Source: Neisseria dentiae (GTDB lineage Bacteria > Pseudomonadota > Gammaproteobacteria > Burkholderiales > Neisseriaceae). Taken from it: DNA of 64,000 bases. The notes below the pieces were generated by a model, which saw nothing but the letters and a program-made list of their open reading frames with translations, was not told the origin of the DNA and did not search any database. A program made the translations under genes and the position numbers. Shown here one piece after another: positions 1 to 8,696 of this stretch (position 1 is the first letter of the stretch; every line of letters starts with the position of its first letter). The stretch is from assembly GCF_014055005.1 (NCBI RefSeq), contig NZ_CP059570.1, positions 2,108,001 through 2,172,000 on the forward strand, in the 5' to 3' direction.

Positions 1-411
1 GTACTCGGCGCACTCGCCGCCACCTCGCTGCGCGGCCTGAACAACGACGTGTTCTTTCAGGTGGGTCTGCTCACCACCGTCGGCTTGGCCGCCAAAAACG
101 CCATTCTGATTGTGGAATTCGCCATGCAGCTGCAAGCGCAGGGCAAAACCGCCTTTGCCGCCGCCGTCGAAGCCGCCCGCCTGCGCCTGCGCCCGATTGT
201 GATGACCTCGCTCGCCTTCGGCTTCGGCGTGCTGCCGCTGGCACTGGGTACCGGCGCGGGTGCTGCCAGCCGGGTTGCCATCGGCACGGCGGTGCTCGGC
301 GGCACGGTGATTTCGACCGTGCTCGGTTTGCTGTTTGTTCCGGTGTTTTTCGTATGGGTGAGGGCGTGGGTGCAAAAACGGAACCAAACCGCTGAAAACA
401 CCAGCATATAA
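1..411 (+). CDS. RND multidrug efflux permease, C-terminal fragment
   Basis: The frame is open from the first base of the window, so the gene starts upstream and only about 136 codons are visible. The peptide contains the block NDVFFQVGLLTTVGLAAKNA followed by ILIVEFA, which is strongly conserved in the last transmembrane region of AcrB/MtrD-type hydrophobe-amphiphile efflux pumps, then a helix LGLLFVPVFFVWVRAWV and a short basic tail. These proton-driven trimeric pumps sit in the inner membrane and work with a periplasmic adaptor and an outer-membrane channel. Gonococcal MtrD is one member, but this fragment cannot be assigned to mtrD rather than a paralogue. No partner gene follows; the next gene, mnmG, is convergent. 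Confidence 0.9.
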   Translation, partial: VLGALAATSLRGLNNDVFFQVGLLTTVGLAAKNAILIVEFAMQLQAQGKTAFAAAVEAARLRLRPIVMTSLAFGFGVLPLALGTGAGAASRVAIGTAVLGGTVISTVLGLLFVPVFFVWVRAWVQKRNQTAENTSI

Positions 412-448
412 AAAACACGCCGGCCACGGGCTTTGTAAAAATACCTCA

Positions 449-556
449 AGGCCGTCTGAAATGCTTGAATCCCGTCATTTCCGCACAGGCGTGAATGACG
501 GGATTCGGCTTTTTAGCAAATGGAGGCCTTTGCAAAATTCGTTTAGGCCGTCTGAA
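449..556. repeat. DNA uptake sequences flanking a degenerate dRS3-like palindrome
   Basis: AGGCCGTCTGAA occurs at 449-460 and again at 545-556. Between them, about 473-503, lies an imperfect palindrome of the CGTCAT(T)...AATGACGGG type, resembling a decayed Neisseria dRS3 repeat. GGCCTTTGCAAAATTC at about 528-543 resembles the end of an IS5/IS1106-type element. The convergent genes on either side end at 411 and 580. No gene is seen here. Confidence 0.7.
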
Positions 557-579
557 AATATTTTTGCAAAAGTCTCTGC

Positions 580-2466
580 CTACTTCGCGTCTTTAAACCC
601 GCGTTTCAGATGCACCATCAGCAAAGCCACCGCAGCGGGCGTTACACCGGAAATACGGCTGGCCTGGCCGACTGTTTCGGGGCGGTGCTGGTTGAGTTTC
701 TGCTGCACCTCCGCCGACAAGCCCTTGACCTTGCCATAATCAATGTCGGCAGGCAGATTCAGCGTTTCGAGGTCGCGGCGGCTTTCGATTTCGTCGTTTT
801 GGCGGTCGATATAACCTTGGTATTTCACTTGGATTTCCACTTGCTCGGTTACCTCATCGGCCAGGTTTTCAGACGGCATGGCGCCTTCCAGCGTCATCAG
901 CTCGGCGTAACCGATATTGGGGCGGCGCAGCAAATCGTGCAGGTTGGCTTCGCGCGAGAGTTTTTGGCCGAACACGCGCACTTGTTCGCCCTCCGGCAGT
1001 TTCTGCGGGGTGTACCAAGTGGTTTTCAGGCGCTGGATTTCGCGCTCAATGGCCTCACGTTTTTCGTTGAACGCACGCCATTGCGCTTCGCCGACCAAGC
1101 CGATTTTGCGGCCCTCTTCGGTGAGGCGCATATCGGCGTTGTCCTCCCGCAATTGCAGGCGGTATTCGGCGCGGCTGGTAAACATGCGGTAGGGTTCGTT
1201 CACGCCTTTAGTAATCAAATCGTCCACCAACACGCCCAAATAAGCCTGCTCGCGGCGCAACAGAAGCGGCTCTTGTTCGCGCACATATTGCACGGCGTTG
1301 GCACCGGCCAGCAAGCCTTGTGCGGCGGCTTCTTCGTAGCCGGTGGTGCCGTTGATTTGGCCGGCGAAAAAGAGGCCGGCGATGGTTTTGGTTTCCAAAC
1401 TGGCTTTGAGGTTGCGCGGGTCGAAATAGTCGTATTCGATGGCATAGCCGGGGCGCAGGATGTGGGCGTTTTCCAAGCCTTTCATCGAGCGCACGAGCGC
1501 CAATTGAATATCGAACGGCAGGCTGGTGGAAATGCCGTTGGGGTAGTATTCGTGGGTGGTCAGGCCTTCCGGCTCGAGAAAAATCTGGTGGCTGTCTTTA
1601 TCGGCGAAGCGGTTGATTTTGTCTTCGATCGACGGGCAATAGCGCGGCCCCACGCCTTCGATTTTGCCGGTAAACATCGGGCTGCGGTCGAAACCGGAGC
1701 GGATAATCTCGTGCGTGTGCAGATTGGTGTGGGTAATCCAGCAGGAAACCTGGCGCGGGTGCATGGCGGCATTGCCGCGCACGGACATCACCGGCACGGG
1801 CGTGTCGCCGGGTTGTTCGGTGAGCTGCGAAAAGTCGATGGTGCGGCCGTCAATGCGCGGCGGCGTGCCGGTTTTCAGGCGCGACACCGGCAGATTCAAT
1901 TCTTTCAGATGGCCCGACAAACCTTGCGCGGCCGGGTCGCCGGCACGGCCGCCGGCGTAGTTTTCCAAACCGATGTGGATTTTGCCCGCCAGAAACGTGC
2001 CGGCGGTCAGCACCACGGCGCGGGCTTTGAATTCCACCCCCATCGCGGTTTTCACGCCCGACACGCACTCGCCTGCCAACGTGATGTCTTCCACCGCCTG
2101 TTGGAAGAGTTCGAGATTTTCCTGATTTTCCAACATTTCGCGGATGGCGGCCTTATAAAGAATGCGGTCGGCCTGCGCGCGGGTGGCGCGCACCGCCGCG
2201 CCTTTGCTGGCGTTCAGGCGACGGAACTGGATACCCGACATATCGGTGGCCAGCGCCATCGCGCCGCCGAGCGCATCGACTTCGCGCACCAAATGGCCTT
2301 TGCCGATGCCGCCGATAGAAGGGTTGCACGACATTTGGCCGAGGGTTTCGATGTTGTGGGTAAGCAAAAGCGTTTGCGCGCCCATGCGTGCGGCGGCCAG
2401 CGCGGCTTCGGTGCCGGCATGGCCGCCGCCGACCACGATCACGTCGTAGGTTTTGGGGTAAATCAT
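580..2466 (-). CDS. mnmG: tRNA uridine-5-carboxymethylaminomethyl(34) synthesis enzyme MnmG (GidA)
   Basis: FAD-dependent enzyme that with MnmE installs the carboxymethylaminomethyl group on U34 in the wobble position of several tRNAs, supporting accurate decoding. The 628-residue product has the usual length. It begins with a Rossmann FAD-binding loop, VVGGGHAGTEAALAAARMG (about residues 11-29), has the family block CNPSIGGIGKGHLVREVDAL (about 47-66), and a middle region with FAGQINGTTGYEEAAAQG. The C-terminal helical domain, about residues 550-628, mediates MnmE and tRNA contacts in the family. The ATG at 2466 directly precedes the FAD domain. The gene is monocistronic here. A long open frame on the opposite strand is only its shadow. 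Confidence 0.98.
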   Translation of the reverse strand: MIYPKTYDVIVVGGGHAGTEAALAAARMGAQTLLLTHNIETLGQMSCNPSIGGIGKGHLVREVDALGGAMALATDMSGIQFRRLNASKGAAVRATRAQADRILYKAAIREMLENQENLELFQQAVEDITLAGECVSGVKTAMGVEFKARAVVLTAGTFLAGKIHIGLENYAGGRAGDPAAQGLSGHLKELNLPVSRLKTGTPPRIDGRTIDFSQLTEQPGDTPVPVMSVRGNAAMHPRQVSCWITHTNLHTHEIIRSGFDRSPMFTGKIEGVGPRYCPSIEDKINRFADKDSHQIFLEPEGLTTHEYYPNGISTSLPFDIQLALVRSMKGLENAHILRPGYAIEYDYFDPRNLKASLETKTIAGLFFAGQINGTTGYEEAAAQGLLAGANAVQYVREQEPLLLRREQAYLGVLVDDLITKGVNEPYRMFTSRAEYRLQLREDNADMRLTEEGRKIGLVGEAQWRAFNEKREAIEREIQRLKTTWYTPQKLPEGEQVRVFGQKLSREANLHDLLRRPNIGYAELMTLEGAMPSENLADEVTEQVEIQVKYQGYIDRQNDEIESRRDLETLNLPADIDYGKVKGLSAEVQQKLNQHRPETVGQASRISGVTPAAVALLMVHLKRGFKDAK

Positions 2467-2510
2467 GATGTTGAATGCGTTGGGAAAAATAGCGTGATTG
2501 TACGCGCTTT

Positions 2511-2542
2511 TAAGGCCGCCTGAAAGTTTCAGACGGCCTTAA
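2511..2542 (-). terminator. Inverted uptake-sequence pair, terminator-like
   Basis: An AAGGCCGCCTGAA arm (one mismatch to the AG-DUS) and a TTCAGACGGCCTT arm are separated by a few bases and form a stable hairpin. It lies downstream of the PepSY-like gene on the minus strand and upstream of mnmG. Inverted DUS pairs commonly act as transcription terminators in Neisseria. Confidence 0.75.
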
Positions 2543-2572
2543 AACAACACGCTTTACGCGTTCGAACACAGT

Positions 2573-3038
2573 TTAGCCGTTATTCGGGGCGGGAACTGCG
2601 GGTGCGGGATCACGGGCGTTATCATATTGTTTTTTATATTTGCTTTTTACCGCCAACACCTTGCCGTTATTGGCATCCACAATCACTTCATGTTTTTGGC
2701 CGCCGGCAATCACATCCACTTCGTAGCGGCTGCCGGTGTGGTAATCGTATTCAAACTCTACATCATCGGCATAGCCGCCGGTTTGGGCTGTTGCCGCAGC
2801 TGCGGCCTGCTTGCCCGAAACGGGTGCGAACAAGCCGAAAGAAAAGGCGGTAACCGCAACGCCGGCAATCAGGGCGAGAATGGCGGATGCGGTTATTGTG
2901 GCGATAATCTTTTTATAGTGGATTAAAATAAGAATGCCGAAGTAGGGTAAAACGATTCTTTAGCATATCGCCCAATTGCAAGTTTGAATGCAGTTATTTC
3001 ATTTCGGAGTTTTTATTTGAATTCACTATAGCTGTCAT
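2573..3038 (-). pseudogene. PepSY-like secreted small protein gene split by a MITE in codon 3
   Basis: The body of the gene (2914 down to 2573) encodes a hydrophobic signal-like segment KKIIATITASAILALIAG, an Ala-rich linker, then a domain with VEFEYDYHTGSRYEVDVI and VIVDANNGKVLAVK, the pattern of PepSY-type proteins (about 85 residues after the signal). This reading frame has no ATG: upstream of the lysines it runs into the MITE at 2914-3030. Beyond the MITE is a ribosome-binding-site-like AAAGGC followed by ATG ACA GC (3038-3031). Removing the MITE and one TA copy gives ATG ACA GCT AAA AAG ATT, an intact start and signal peptide. As it stands, the ATG frame reaches a stop after 14 codons inside the MITE. 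Residual translation from the TTG at 2833 would lack the signal peptide. PepSY assignment is by pattern only. Confidence 0.8.
2914..3030. mobile_element. MITE related to the IS630-type element at 39562-40472
   Basis: The element body is 2916-3028 (113 bases), flanked by the TA target dinucleotide at 2914-2915 and 3029-3030. The two termini are imperfect inverted repeats: TAGTGGATTAAAATAAGAA at one end and, on the other strand, TAGTGAATTCAAATAAAAA at the other, each followed a few bases later by CCGAA. The complete IS630-type element in this window has the terminus TAGTGAATTAAAATAAGAA, also followed by CCGAA, and also TA flanks. There is no coding capacity, so it is a non-autonomous derivative probably mobilised by that transposase family. 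Confidence 0.85.
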
Positions 3039-3158
3039 GGTTTGCCTTTCACAAAGGTTATTAAACAGGAACATGCTGTTCCGCATTGGTTTTGCAAGCA
3101 TCTTACACAAACAGAGTTAGCCGCAGATTAGGGCGTCAACCAAATAGAAAAATAGCAA

Positions 3159-3189
3159 AAGGCCGTCTGAAAACATTTCAGACGGCCTC
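3159..3189 (-). terminator. Inverted DUS pair downstream of ponA
   Basis: AGGCCGTCTGAA and TTCAGACGGCCT are separated by a short loop, 15 bases beyond the ponA stop codon. The perfect stem is consistent with a terminator for ponA. Confidence 0.8.
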
Positions 3190-3203
3190 GGTATAACGGC
3201 TTG

Positions 3204-5633
3204 TCAGAATAGATTATCCAACTGCGAAGGCTGCGCCGGCTGTCTTGCCGGTGCCTGCTGCTCACCGCTTTCACCACCTTCCGGGCCTGCGTTCAGCGGC
3301 TCAACCGGCGTTTCTATTGCACGGTATTCCGATGCGGAGGGTCTTTGCTGCCTGCTGCCCTCACCCACTTCGGTATCGCGCTCTTCGCTGCGCACGGGGC
3401 GGCTCGAACGGTTATCCAAAGCCAGATCGGGGTTGGTGGTTTGGCGCTCTTTCAAGAAGTAGTCGTTACCGCGGGTAACCAAGCCTTCGGGGGCTTTCAT
3501 ACCTGTCGAAGGCACACCTTTGAGCGCGAAACGCATGTATTCCACCCACACCGGCAGGGCAATTCTGCCGCCGTAGCCTGCGTTACCCATGCTTCTCGGT
3601 TTGTCGTAACCGATATACACCGCCGTAACGACATCGGGGTTGAAGCCCACAAACCATGCGTCTTTGTTGTCGTTGGTGGTACCGGTTTTGCCGGCGATAT
3701 CCGAACGGCCCAATGCGCGGGCACCCGTGGCCGTGCCCGAACGCACGACATCCTGCATCATTTTATACATGATATAGGCGTTGCGCGGATCGATTACCTG
3801 CGGAGCGTTTTTACCGGCTTCCAGCGGCTGCATCTGCGCACGCAGACGGCCCTGACCGTCGTAAATGCGGTCGATCACATAAGAAGACACTTTATACCCG
3901 CCGTTGGCAAACACGGTATAGCCTTCGGCCATCTTCATCGGCGTCGTCTCACCCGTGCCCAGCGCCATCGAAAGCCCTGCGGGGATTTCAGACGGCTTGA
4001 AGCCGAAACGCTGGATATATTCTTGTGCATAGCCCACTCCGATAGACATCAGAATGCGGATAGACACCATATTTTTCGAAGCCGTTAAGGCTTGGCGGAG
4101 GGTAATGAAACCGGCGTAGCGGCCATCTGCATTTTTGGGGCTCCAAACCGCGCCGTTTTTGCCCTGCCCCGGCAGATTAATCGGCGCATCGTTGATCGAC
4201 GTGGCCATGGTCATGCCTTTGGCCAAACCCGCCGAATAAACGAAAGGTTTGAACGACGAACCCGGCTGGCGTTGCGCCTGTGTGGCACGGTTGAAGGTTC
4301 TGCTGTGGAAATCGTAACCGCCCACCAGCGCGCGAACCGCGCCGGTTTTGGCATCAAGCGACACCAGCGCGCCTTGAAGCAGCGGCTCCTGACCCACAGA
4401 CCAGCGTTTGCCGTTTTGCTTCACCCGGATAACCGCCCCGCGGCGTATCTGCGCATCGCCCATCTTTTTGTTGTTTACGGCCTTGGCCGCAAAACCCAGC
4501 TCGGCATTGTCCAATGTGGTTTGGTTGCCGTTGGGCAATTGGATTCTCACGCCTTTTTTGGAAGTATCCAACACCACCGCAGGCATCATGCCGTCAACCG
4601 CATAAAGCGTTGAAAGATATTGCCCCGCCATTTCTTCGGCATCGTCGGTTTTGCTCAAATCCAAATAGTGTTCCGCACCACGGTAGCTGCTGCCGCGATC
4701 GAAACCGCGCAGGGTTTTGCGCAATGCTTCGGTTGCCGCACGCTGGTTGGCGGAATGAACCGTGGTATAAACCCTGAAACCCTGCGTATAAGCCTCTTCG
4801 CCATATTTATCGTAAAGCTCTTGGCGCACCATTTCCGCCACATACAGGGCGCTTTGGTTGATTTTCTGCACATAGCGCTTGTATTGAAGCTCTTCCGCCA
4901 ACGCCTCGTCGCGCTCCTGCGGCGTAATCATCTTTTCCTCAACCATATTGTTGAGAATGTATTTCTGACGCAACTGGGCGCGTTCGGGATTCACAATCGG
5001 GTTAAATGTAGAGGGCGCCTTCGGCAAACCGGCCAAAATCGTGGCCTCGGCCAAAGTCAAATCTTTGACGTCTTTATTGAAATAAATCCGTGAAGCAGCG
5101 GCAAAGCCATAGGCGCGCTGCCCCAGATAAATTTGGTTGAAATAAAGCTCGAGAATCTGATCCTTGCTCAACGACTGCTCGATTTTATAAGCCAGCAGCG
5201 CTTCGTTGAATTTACGGGTGAAAGTGCGCTCGTTGCTCAAATAGAAGTTACGCGCCACCTGCTGGGTAATCGTACTCGCGCCCGACTGCACACCGCCGGT
5301 CAGATTGCCCACCGCCGCACGCATCACGCCGATAACGTCCACGCCCCAGTGGTCGTAAAAACGTTTGTCTTCGGCAGCCAACACGGCATCTTTCAACACT
5401 TTCGGAAAATCACCGATTTTGGTGAACGAGCGTCTTTCTTCGCCGTAAACGCCGATGACTTCACCGTCGGAAGAGTAAACCGTCAGCGGCATTTTGGGTT
5501 GGTAGTGTTGCACGGCTTCCAATGAGGGCAGCTTCGGATAGGTAACCAAAATAGCTATTGCAACCAAACCTACAACAAAAAGAACCAAGCCCAAAATCAA
5601 ACCGATACAGGTCGTTATAATTTTTTTAATCAT
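3204..5633 (-). CDS. ponA: Penicillin-binding protein 1A (bifunctional transglycosylase/transpeptidase)
   Basis: Class A PBP that polymerises glycan strands from lipid II and cross-links peptides in the periplasm. The 809-residue protein has an N-terminal membrane anchor (about residues 8-31). The glycosyltransferase domain carries AAEDKRFYDHWG (catalytic Glu88), GASTITQQVARN (118-129) and ELYFNQIYLG (162-171). The transpeptidase domain carries SSFK with nucleophile Ser459, the SKN triad at 519-521 and KTG at 649-651, so all active-site motifs are present. The C-terminal tail, about 730-809, is Pro/Glu/Gln-rich and low complexity. It is divergent from pilM with a 150-base intergenic region, the order known from N. 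meningitidis and N. gonorrhoeae. This locus is where the gonococcal ponA1 allele contributes to penicillin resistance. The symbol mrcA is equivalent. Confidence 0.97.
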   Translation of the reverse strand: MIKKIITTCIGLILGLVLFVVGLVAIAILVTYPKLPSLEAVQHYQPKMPLTVYSSDGEVIGVYGEERRSFTKIGDFPKVLKDAVLAAEDKRFYDHWGVDVIGVMRAAVGNLTGGVQSGASTITQQVARNFYLSNERTFTRKFNEALLAYKIEQSLSKDQILELYFNQIYLGQRAYGFAAASRIYFNKDVKDLTLAEATILAGLPKAPSTFNPIVNPERAQLRQKYILNNMVEEKMITPQERDEALAEELQYKRYVQKINQSALYVAEMVRQELYDKYGEEAYTQGFRVYTTVHSANQRAATEALRKTLRGFDRGSSYRGAEHYLDLSKTDDAEEMAGQYLSTLYAVDGMMPAVVLDTSKKGVRIQLPNGNQTTLDNAELGFAAKAVNNKKMGDAQIRRGAVIRVKQNGKRWSVGQEPLLQGALVSLDAKTGAVRALVGGYDFHSRTFNRATQAQRQPGSSFKPFVYSAGLAKGMTMATSINDAPINLPGQGKNGAVWSPKNADGRYAGFITLRQALTASKNMVSIRILMSIGVGYAQEYIQRFGFKPSEIPAGLSMALGTGETTPMKMAEGYTVFANGGYKVSSYVIDRIYDGQGRLRAQMQPLEAGKNAPQVIDPRNAYIMYKMMQDVVRSGTATGARALGRSDIAGKTGTTNDNKDAWFVGFNPDVVTAVYIGYDKPRSMGNAGYGGRIALPVWVEYMRFALKGVPSTGMKAPEGLVTRGNDYFLKERQTTNPDLALDNRSSRPVRSEERDTEVGEGSRQQRPSASEYRAIETPVEPLNAGPEGGESGEQQAPARQPAQPSQLDNLF

Positions 5634-5783
5634 GACTAATTAATAAATTTACCATCAAAAGCATTAAATAAAGTAAAATAGGTAAAGATTCATCAATACA
5701 AGGTTATGTTTTTGTAAACCCAGATGGAATCCGTTACGGAATATAAAACTGTTACTCACCCCACATAACAGGGACGTTACATC

Positions 5784-6881
5784 ATGCGATTAGCAAAAAA
5801 ACAAAAGAATACAAATAGTAAAACGTCATCCAACCTCAGCAACCGCTCGGCGGTCGGCATCGATATCGGACAGCACGCCATCAAGATGGTGCAATTGTCA
5901 GGGCGTAGTTTAAACCAAATCCAGTTGGAAAAATACGTTATTACCAAACTGCCTAAAAATATTATCAAGGGCAATAAAATACAAGACTACGAACAACTTG
6001 TTACATATCTGCAACATTCCTATGCGCAACTTCACACTTCCGCTAAGAATTTCGTTGCGGCTCTGCCACAAAGTTTGGCCACCATCGAAACCGTTGTGTA
6101 CAACGAAAAAGAAACCGATTTGGATTTAGACGGCTTCGCAGAATTCGAAGTTTCCCAAATCGCCCCCGTTGAAGAAATGAACTTCGACTATCAAACCGTC
6201 GGCACCTCAGTCGTGCCCGTCGGCCAACGCGTTTTACTCACCGCCGCCCGCAAAGACGACGTCGAACCGCGCATCGAAGCCTTTGAAAATGCCGACTTGC
6301 CGCTTGCGGCCATGGATATCGACCTGTTTGCGCAGAATAATGCTTTTTCTTTCTGGATCAACCAGCATGCGCCCGAACTGGAGCATGAAAAAATCGCCGT
6401 TTTCGGTATTCATGCCACACAAATGTATGCAGCAATCGCCCAAAACGGCCAGATTCTTTATAAACAGGAAACCCCGGTCAGCACGGAACAGCTCAACCAG
6501 CTGATCCAGCGCACTTATCAGGTTACCGAAGAAAAAGCCGCGCAAATGATGAATGCGGCCACCAAGCCGTCCGACTACCAAAGCGCCGTAGCCGACCGCT
6601 TCAACATCCAAGTGGCTCAGGAAATACAACGGGTATTGCAGTTTTACTACGCCACACAGTCGAGCGAACAATATTCCAACGTAAAACACATTCTGCTCAC
6701 CGGCACCGCGTCGCAGCAGCCCGGTTTGGCGGAAACCATTTTTTCGCACACCAACACCGCCACCGAATGTGTCCATCCGATTCTGTATGCAACCAACAGC
6801 AACAAAATAGATATTTCACAACTACAAATCGACGCACCGACTTTAACACTGGCCTTCGGCTTGGCATTAAGGGGACTGTAA
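5784..6881 (+). CDS. pilM: Type IV pilus assembly protein PilM
   Basis: Actin-like cytoplasmic protein that binds the short cytoplasmic tail of PilN and links the pilus motor platform to the inner-membrane alignment complex. The 365-residue product opens with a basic stretch, then the actin-fold phosphate-1 motif VGIDIGQHAIKMVQL (about residues 24-38); a second glycine-rich nucleotide loop, ILLTGTASQQPGL, lies near residue 305. It is the first gene of the pilM-N-O-P-Q cluster, and the next start codon, pilN, is one base beyond its stop, so translation is probably coupled. It diverges from ponA. Confidence 0.96.
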   Translation: MRLAKKQKNTNSKTSSNLSNRSAVGIDIGQHAIKMVQLSGRSLNQIQLEKYVITKLPKNIIKGNKIQDYEQLVTYLQHSYAQLHTSAKNFVAALPQSLATIETVVYNEKETDLDLDGFAEFEVSQIAPVEEMNFDYQTVGTSVVPVGQRVLLTAARKDDVEPRIEAFENADLPLAAMDIDLFAQNNAFSFWINQHAPELEHEKIAVFGIHATQMYAAIAQNGQILYKQETPVSTEQLNQLIQRTYQVTEEKAAQMMNAATKPSDYQSAVADRFNIQVAQEIQRVLQFYYATQSSEQYSNVKHILLTGTASQQPGLAETIFSHTNTATECVHPILYATNSNKIDISQLQIDAPTLTLAFGLALRGL

Positions 6882-6882
6882 C

Positions 6883-7491
6883 ATGATTGAATTAACCAAA
6901 ATCAATCTCCTTCCTTATCGGGAAGAGATCCAACAAAAGAAAAAGCAGCAGTTCAAAACACTGATGCTGTTCGCCTTGCTCGTGGGCATCGGCTTGTCGG
7001 CGCTGGCCTATTTAGGTATCGGCAATGCCGTCAGCAGCCAAGAAAAACGCAACGAGTTTCTCAGCCAGCAAATTACCAAGCTGGAAGAAGACCTGCTTGA
7101 AATCAACAAGCTGCAAAAAGAAAAAGAAGATTTTCTTGCCAGAAAGCAAAAGGTTGAAGAGTTGCAGGAAAAAAGGTTTCAGGCGGCCTATATCATCGAC
7201 ACGCTTAACGTGTTGATTCCCGAAGGCACCTATCTCACCGCAATTAACGCCGAAAACCCCACCACTTACACCGTAAGCGGCAAAGCCACCAGCGACAACA
7301 AAATCGCCATGTTCATGCGCTCCATTCCCAGCACGGGTATTTTCATGCAACCGGAACTGCTAAACATCAAAAAAGTGGACAACGCCCAAGAATTTACACT
7401 GAAAGTGCTTTTAAACCAGGCTTACTACACATTACCGGCAGCAAACGGCCAAGCACCCGCCCAAACCGCAACTGCCGCACAAGGGAAATAA
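6883..7491 (+). CDS. pilN: Type IV pilus assembly protein PilN
   Basis: Bitopic inner-membrane protein of 202 residues. The conserved cytoplasmic PilM-binding motif INLLPYREEIQQ is at residues 8-19, a single transmembrane segment at about 28-46, then a periplasmic coiled coil (about 50-100, rich in Glu/Lys/Gln) and a ferredoxin-like domain that pairs with PilO. The C-terminal tail (Ala/Gln/Thr-rich) looks disordered. It lies in the pil operon between pilM (1 base away) and pilO (3 bases away). Confidence 0.96.
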   Translation: MIELTKINLLPYREEIQQKKKQQFKTLMLFALLVGIGLSALAYLGIGNAVSSQEKRNEFLSQQITKLEEDLLEINKLQKEKEDFLARKQKVEELQEKRFQAAYIIDTLNVLIPEGTYLTAINAENPTTYTVSGKATSDNKIAMFMRSIPSTGIFMQPELLNIKKVDNAQEFTLKVLLNQAYYTLPAANGQAPAQTATAAQGK

Positions 7492-7494
7492 AAC

Positions 7495-8136
7495 ATGGCC
7501 GCGAACACACTGAAAAACCTAGATATTAAAACCCTCCACTTGTTGGGCATGCCTGCCAAGCTGGCTTTGGCAGGTTTGCTGGTTGCAGGCGTTTTGGGCT
7601 TGGGCTACATCGCCCTGTTCCGCTCCCAATTGGAAACGCTGGATGCCGCCAACGCCAAGGAGATCGAACTGAAAGAAACCTACACGAAAAAAAGCATCGA
7701 AGCGGCAAACTTGGATAACTTGAAAGCCGAATTAGACGCCATCCGTTCGTCATTCAACGTTTTGCTCAAACAGTTGCCCACAGATGCCGAGATTCCCAAT
7801 CTGATTCAGGAGCTTCATCAGGCCGGCGCAACCAACGGACTGCGTATGGATAGCGTTACCCCTAGCGCACCGGTAAACGACGGCCCCATTCAGGTTTTGC
7901 CGTATGAAATCGCCATCACCGGAAAATACGGCCAAATCAGCCAGTTTGCCCGCGACGTCGGCACGCTTTCACGGATTATTACTTTGGAATCGCTGAAAAT
8001 CAGCAATAAGGACGACAAAAACAACCTGCTGACCCTGAGTGCTACGGCCAACACCTATAAAGCCCGCCCTGCCGAAGAAGTAGCGGCCGAGCTTGAAGCC
8101 GCCAAAGCAGCCAGCGAGGCACAGAAACCCCAATAA
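7495..8136 (+). CDS. pilO: Type IV pilus assembly protein PilO
   Basis: Inner-membrane partner of PilN. The 213-residue product has a short cytoplasmic N-terminus, one transmembrane helix (about 21-41), a coiled-coil region (about 45-90) and a ferredoxin-like periplasmic domain with PYEIAITGKYGQISQFARDV (about 138-157). PilN/PilO heterodimers with PilP connect the inner-membrane platform to the PilQ secretin. The C-terminus is an Ala/Glu-rich tail. The gene starts 3 bases after pilN ends. Confidence 0.96.
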   Translation: MAANTLKNLDIKTLHLLGMPAKLALAGLLVAGVLGLGYIALFRSQLETLDAANAKEIELKETYTKKSIEAANLDNLKAELDAIRSSFNVLLKQLPTDAEIPNLIQELHQAGATNGLRMDSVTPSAPVNDGPIQVLPYEIAITGKYGQISQFARDVGTLSRIITLESLKISNKDDKNNLLTLSATANTYKARPAEEVAAELEAAKAASEAQKPQ

Positions 8137-8153
8137 CCCCTGAGAGAACCACC

Positions 8154-8681
8154 ATGAAAAACAAAATACTGCTCGCAGGCATATTGGCGTTATCCGCCTG
8201 CACACCGGCCCACGAAGATTTGAACCAATGGATGAACGATACCCGCCAGCAGGCCAAATCTAAAGTGATTCCTTTTGAAGCACCCTCGGTCAGCCAGGCC
8301 AAAACCTACACACCACCCAACCACAGCGGCCTGAATGCCTTCGACAGCAAACGTTTGAATGCAGCACAACAGGGGGCCAACGCACCAAACACCAACCGCC
8401 CGAAAGAAGTGCTGGAAAACTTTAGTTTGGAAACGCTGAAATATGTAGGCACTTTAAGTAAAGGAAACCGGGTTACCGGTTATGTAGAAGCCGACGGCCA
8501 CGTTTACACCGTACAACCGGGCAACTACATCGGCCAAAATTACGGTCGGATTCAAAGCATCACACCCGACCTGATTACGATTACGGAGCTTGTAGAAGAC
8601 ACCTACGGCAACTGGACCTACCGAAAAGCAGAACTACCGTTGAGCAGCGCCGACAACAACGCCGCTCAAAACAACAAATAA
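8154..8681 (+). CDS. pilP: Type IV pilus lipoprotein PilP
   Basis: Inner-membrane lipoprotein that bridges PilN/O and the PilQ secretin. It has 175 residues. The signal peptide ends in the lipobox LSAC with Cys16 as lipid site. A disordered linker (about 20-80) precedes the C-terminal beta domain with LETLKYVGTL and VEADGHVYTVQPGNYIGQNY, the HR-domain signature of PilP proteins. A GAGAGAAC ribosome-binding site lies upstream of the ATG. Position and order are exactly those of the Neisseria pil operon. Confidence 0.96.
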   Translation: MKNKILLAGILALSACTPAHEDLNQWMNDTRQQAKSKVIPFEAPSVSQAKTYTPPNHSGLNAFDSKRLNAAQQGANAPNTNRPKEVLENFSLETLKYVGTLSKGNRVTGYVEADGHVYTVQPGNYIGQNYGRIQSITPDLITITELVEDTYGNWTYRKAELPLSSADNNAAQNNK

Positions 8682-8696
8682 CAAGGGGCTTTACTC

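Noticed and set aside
610..2523. A 637-codon open frame on the plus strand opposite mnmG
   Set aside because: It mirrors a conserved enzyme gene in a GC-rich genome; its translation has no family motif and mnmG explains the region fully.
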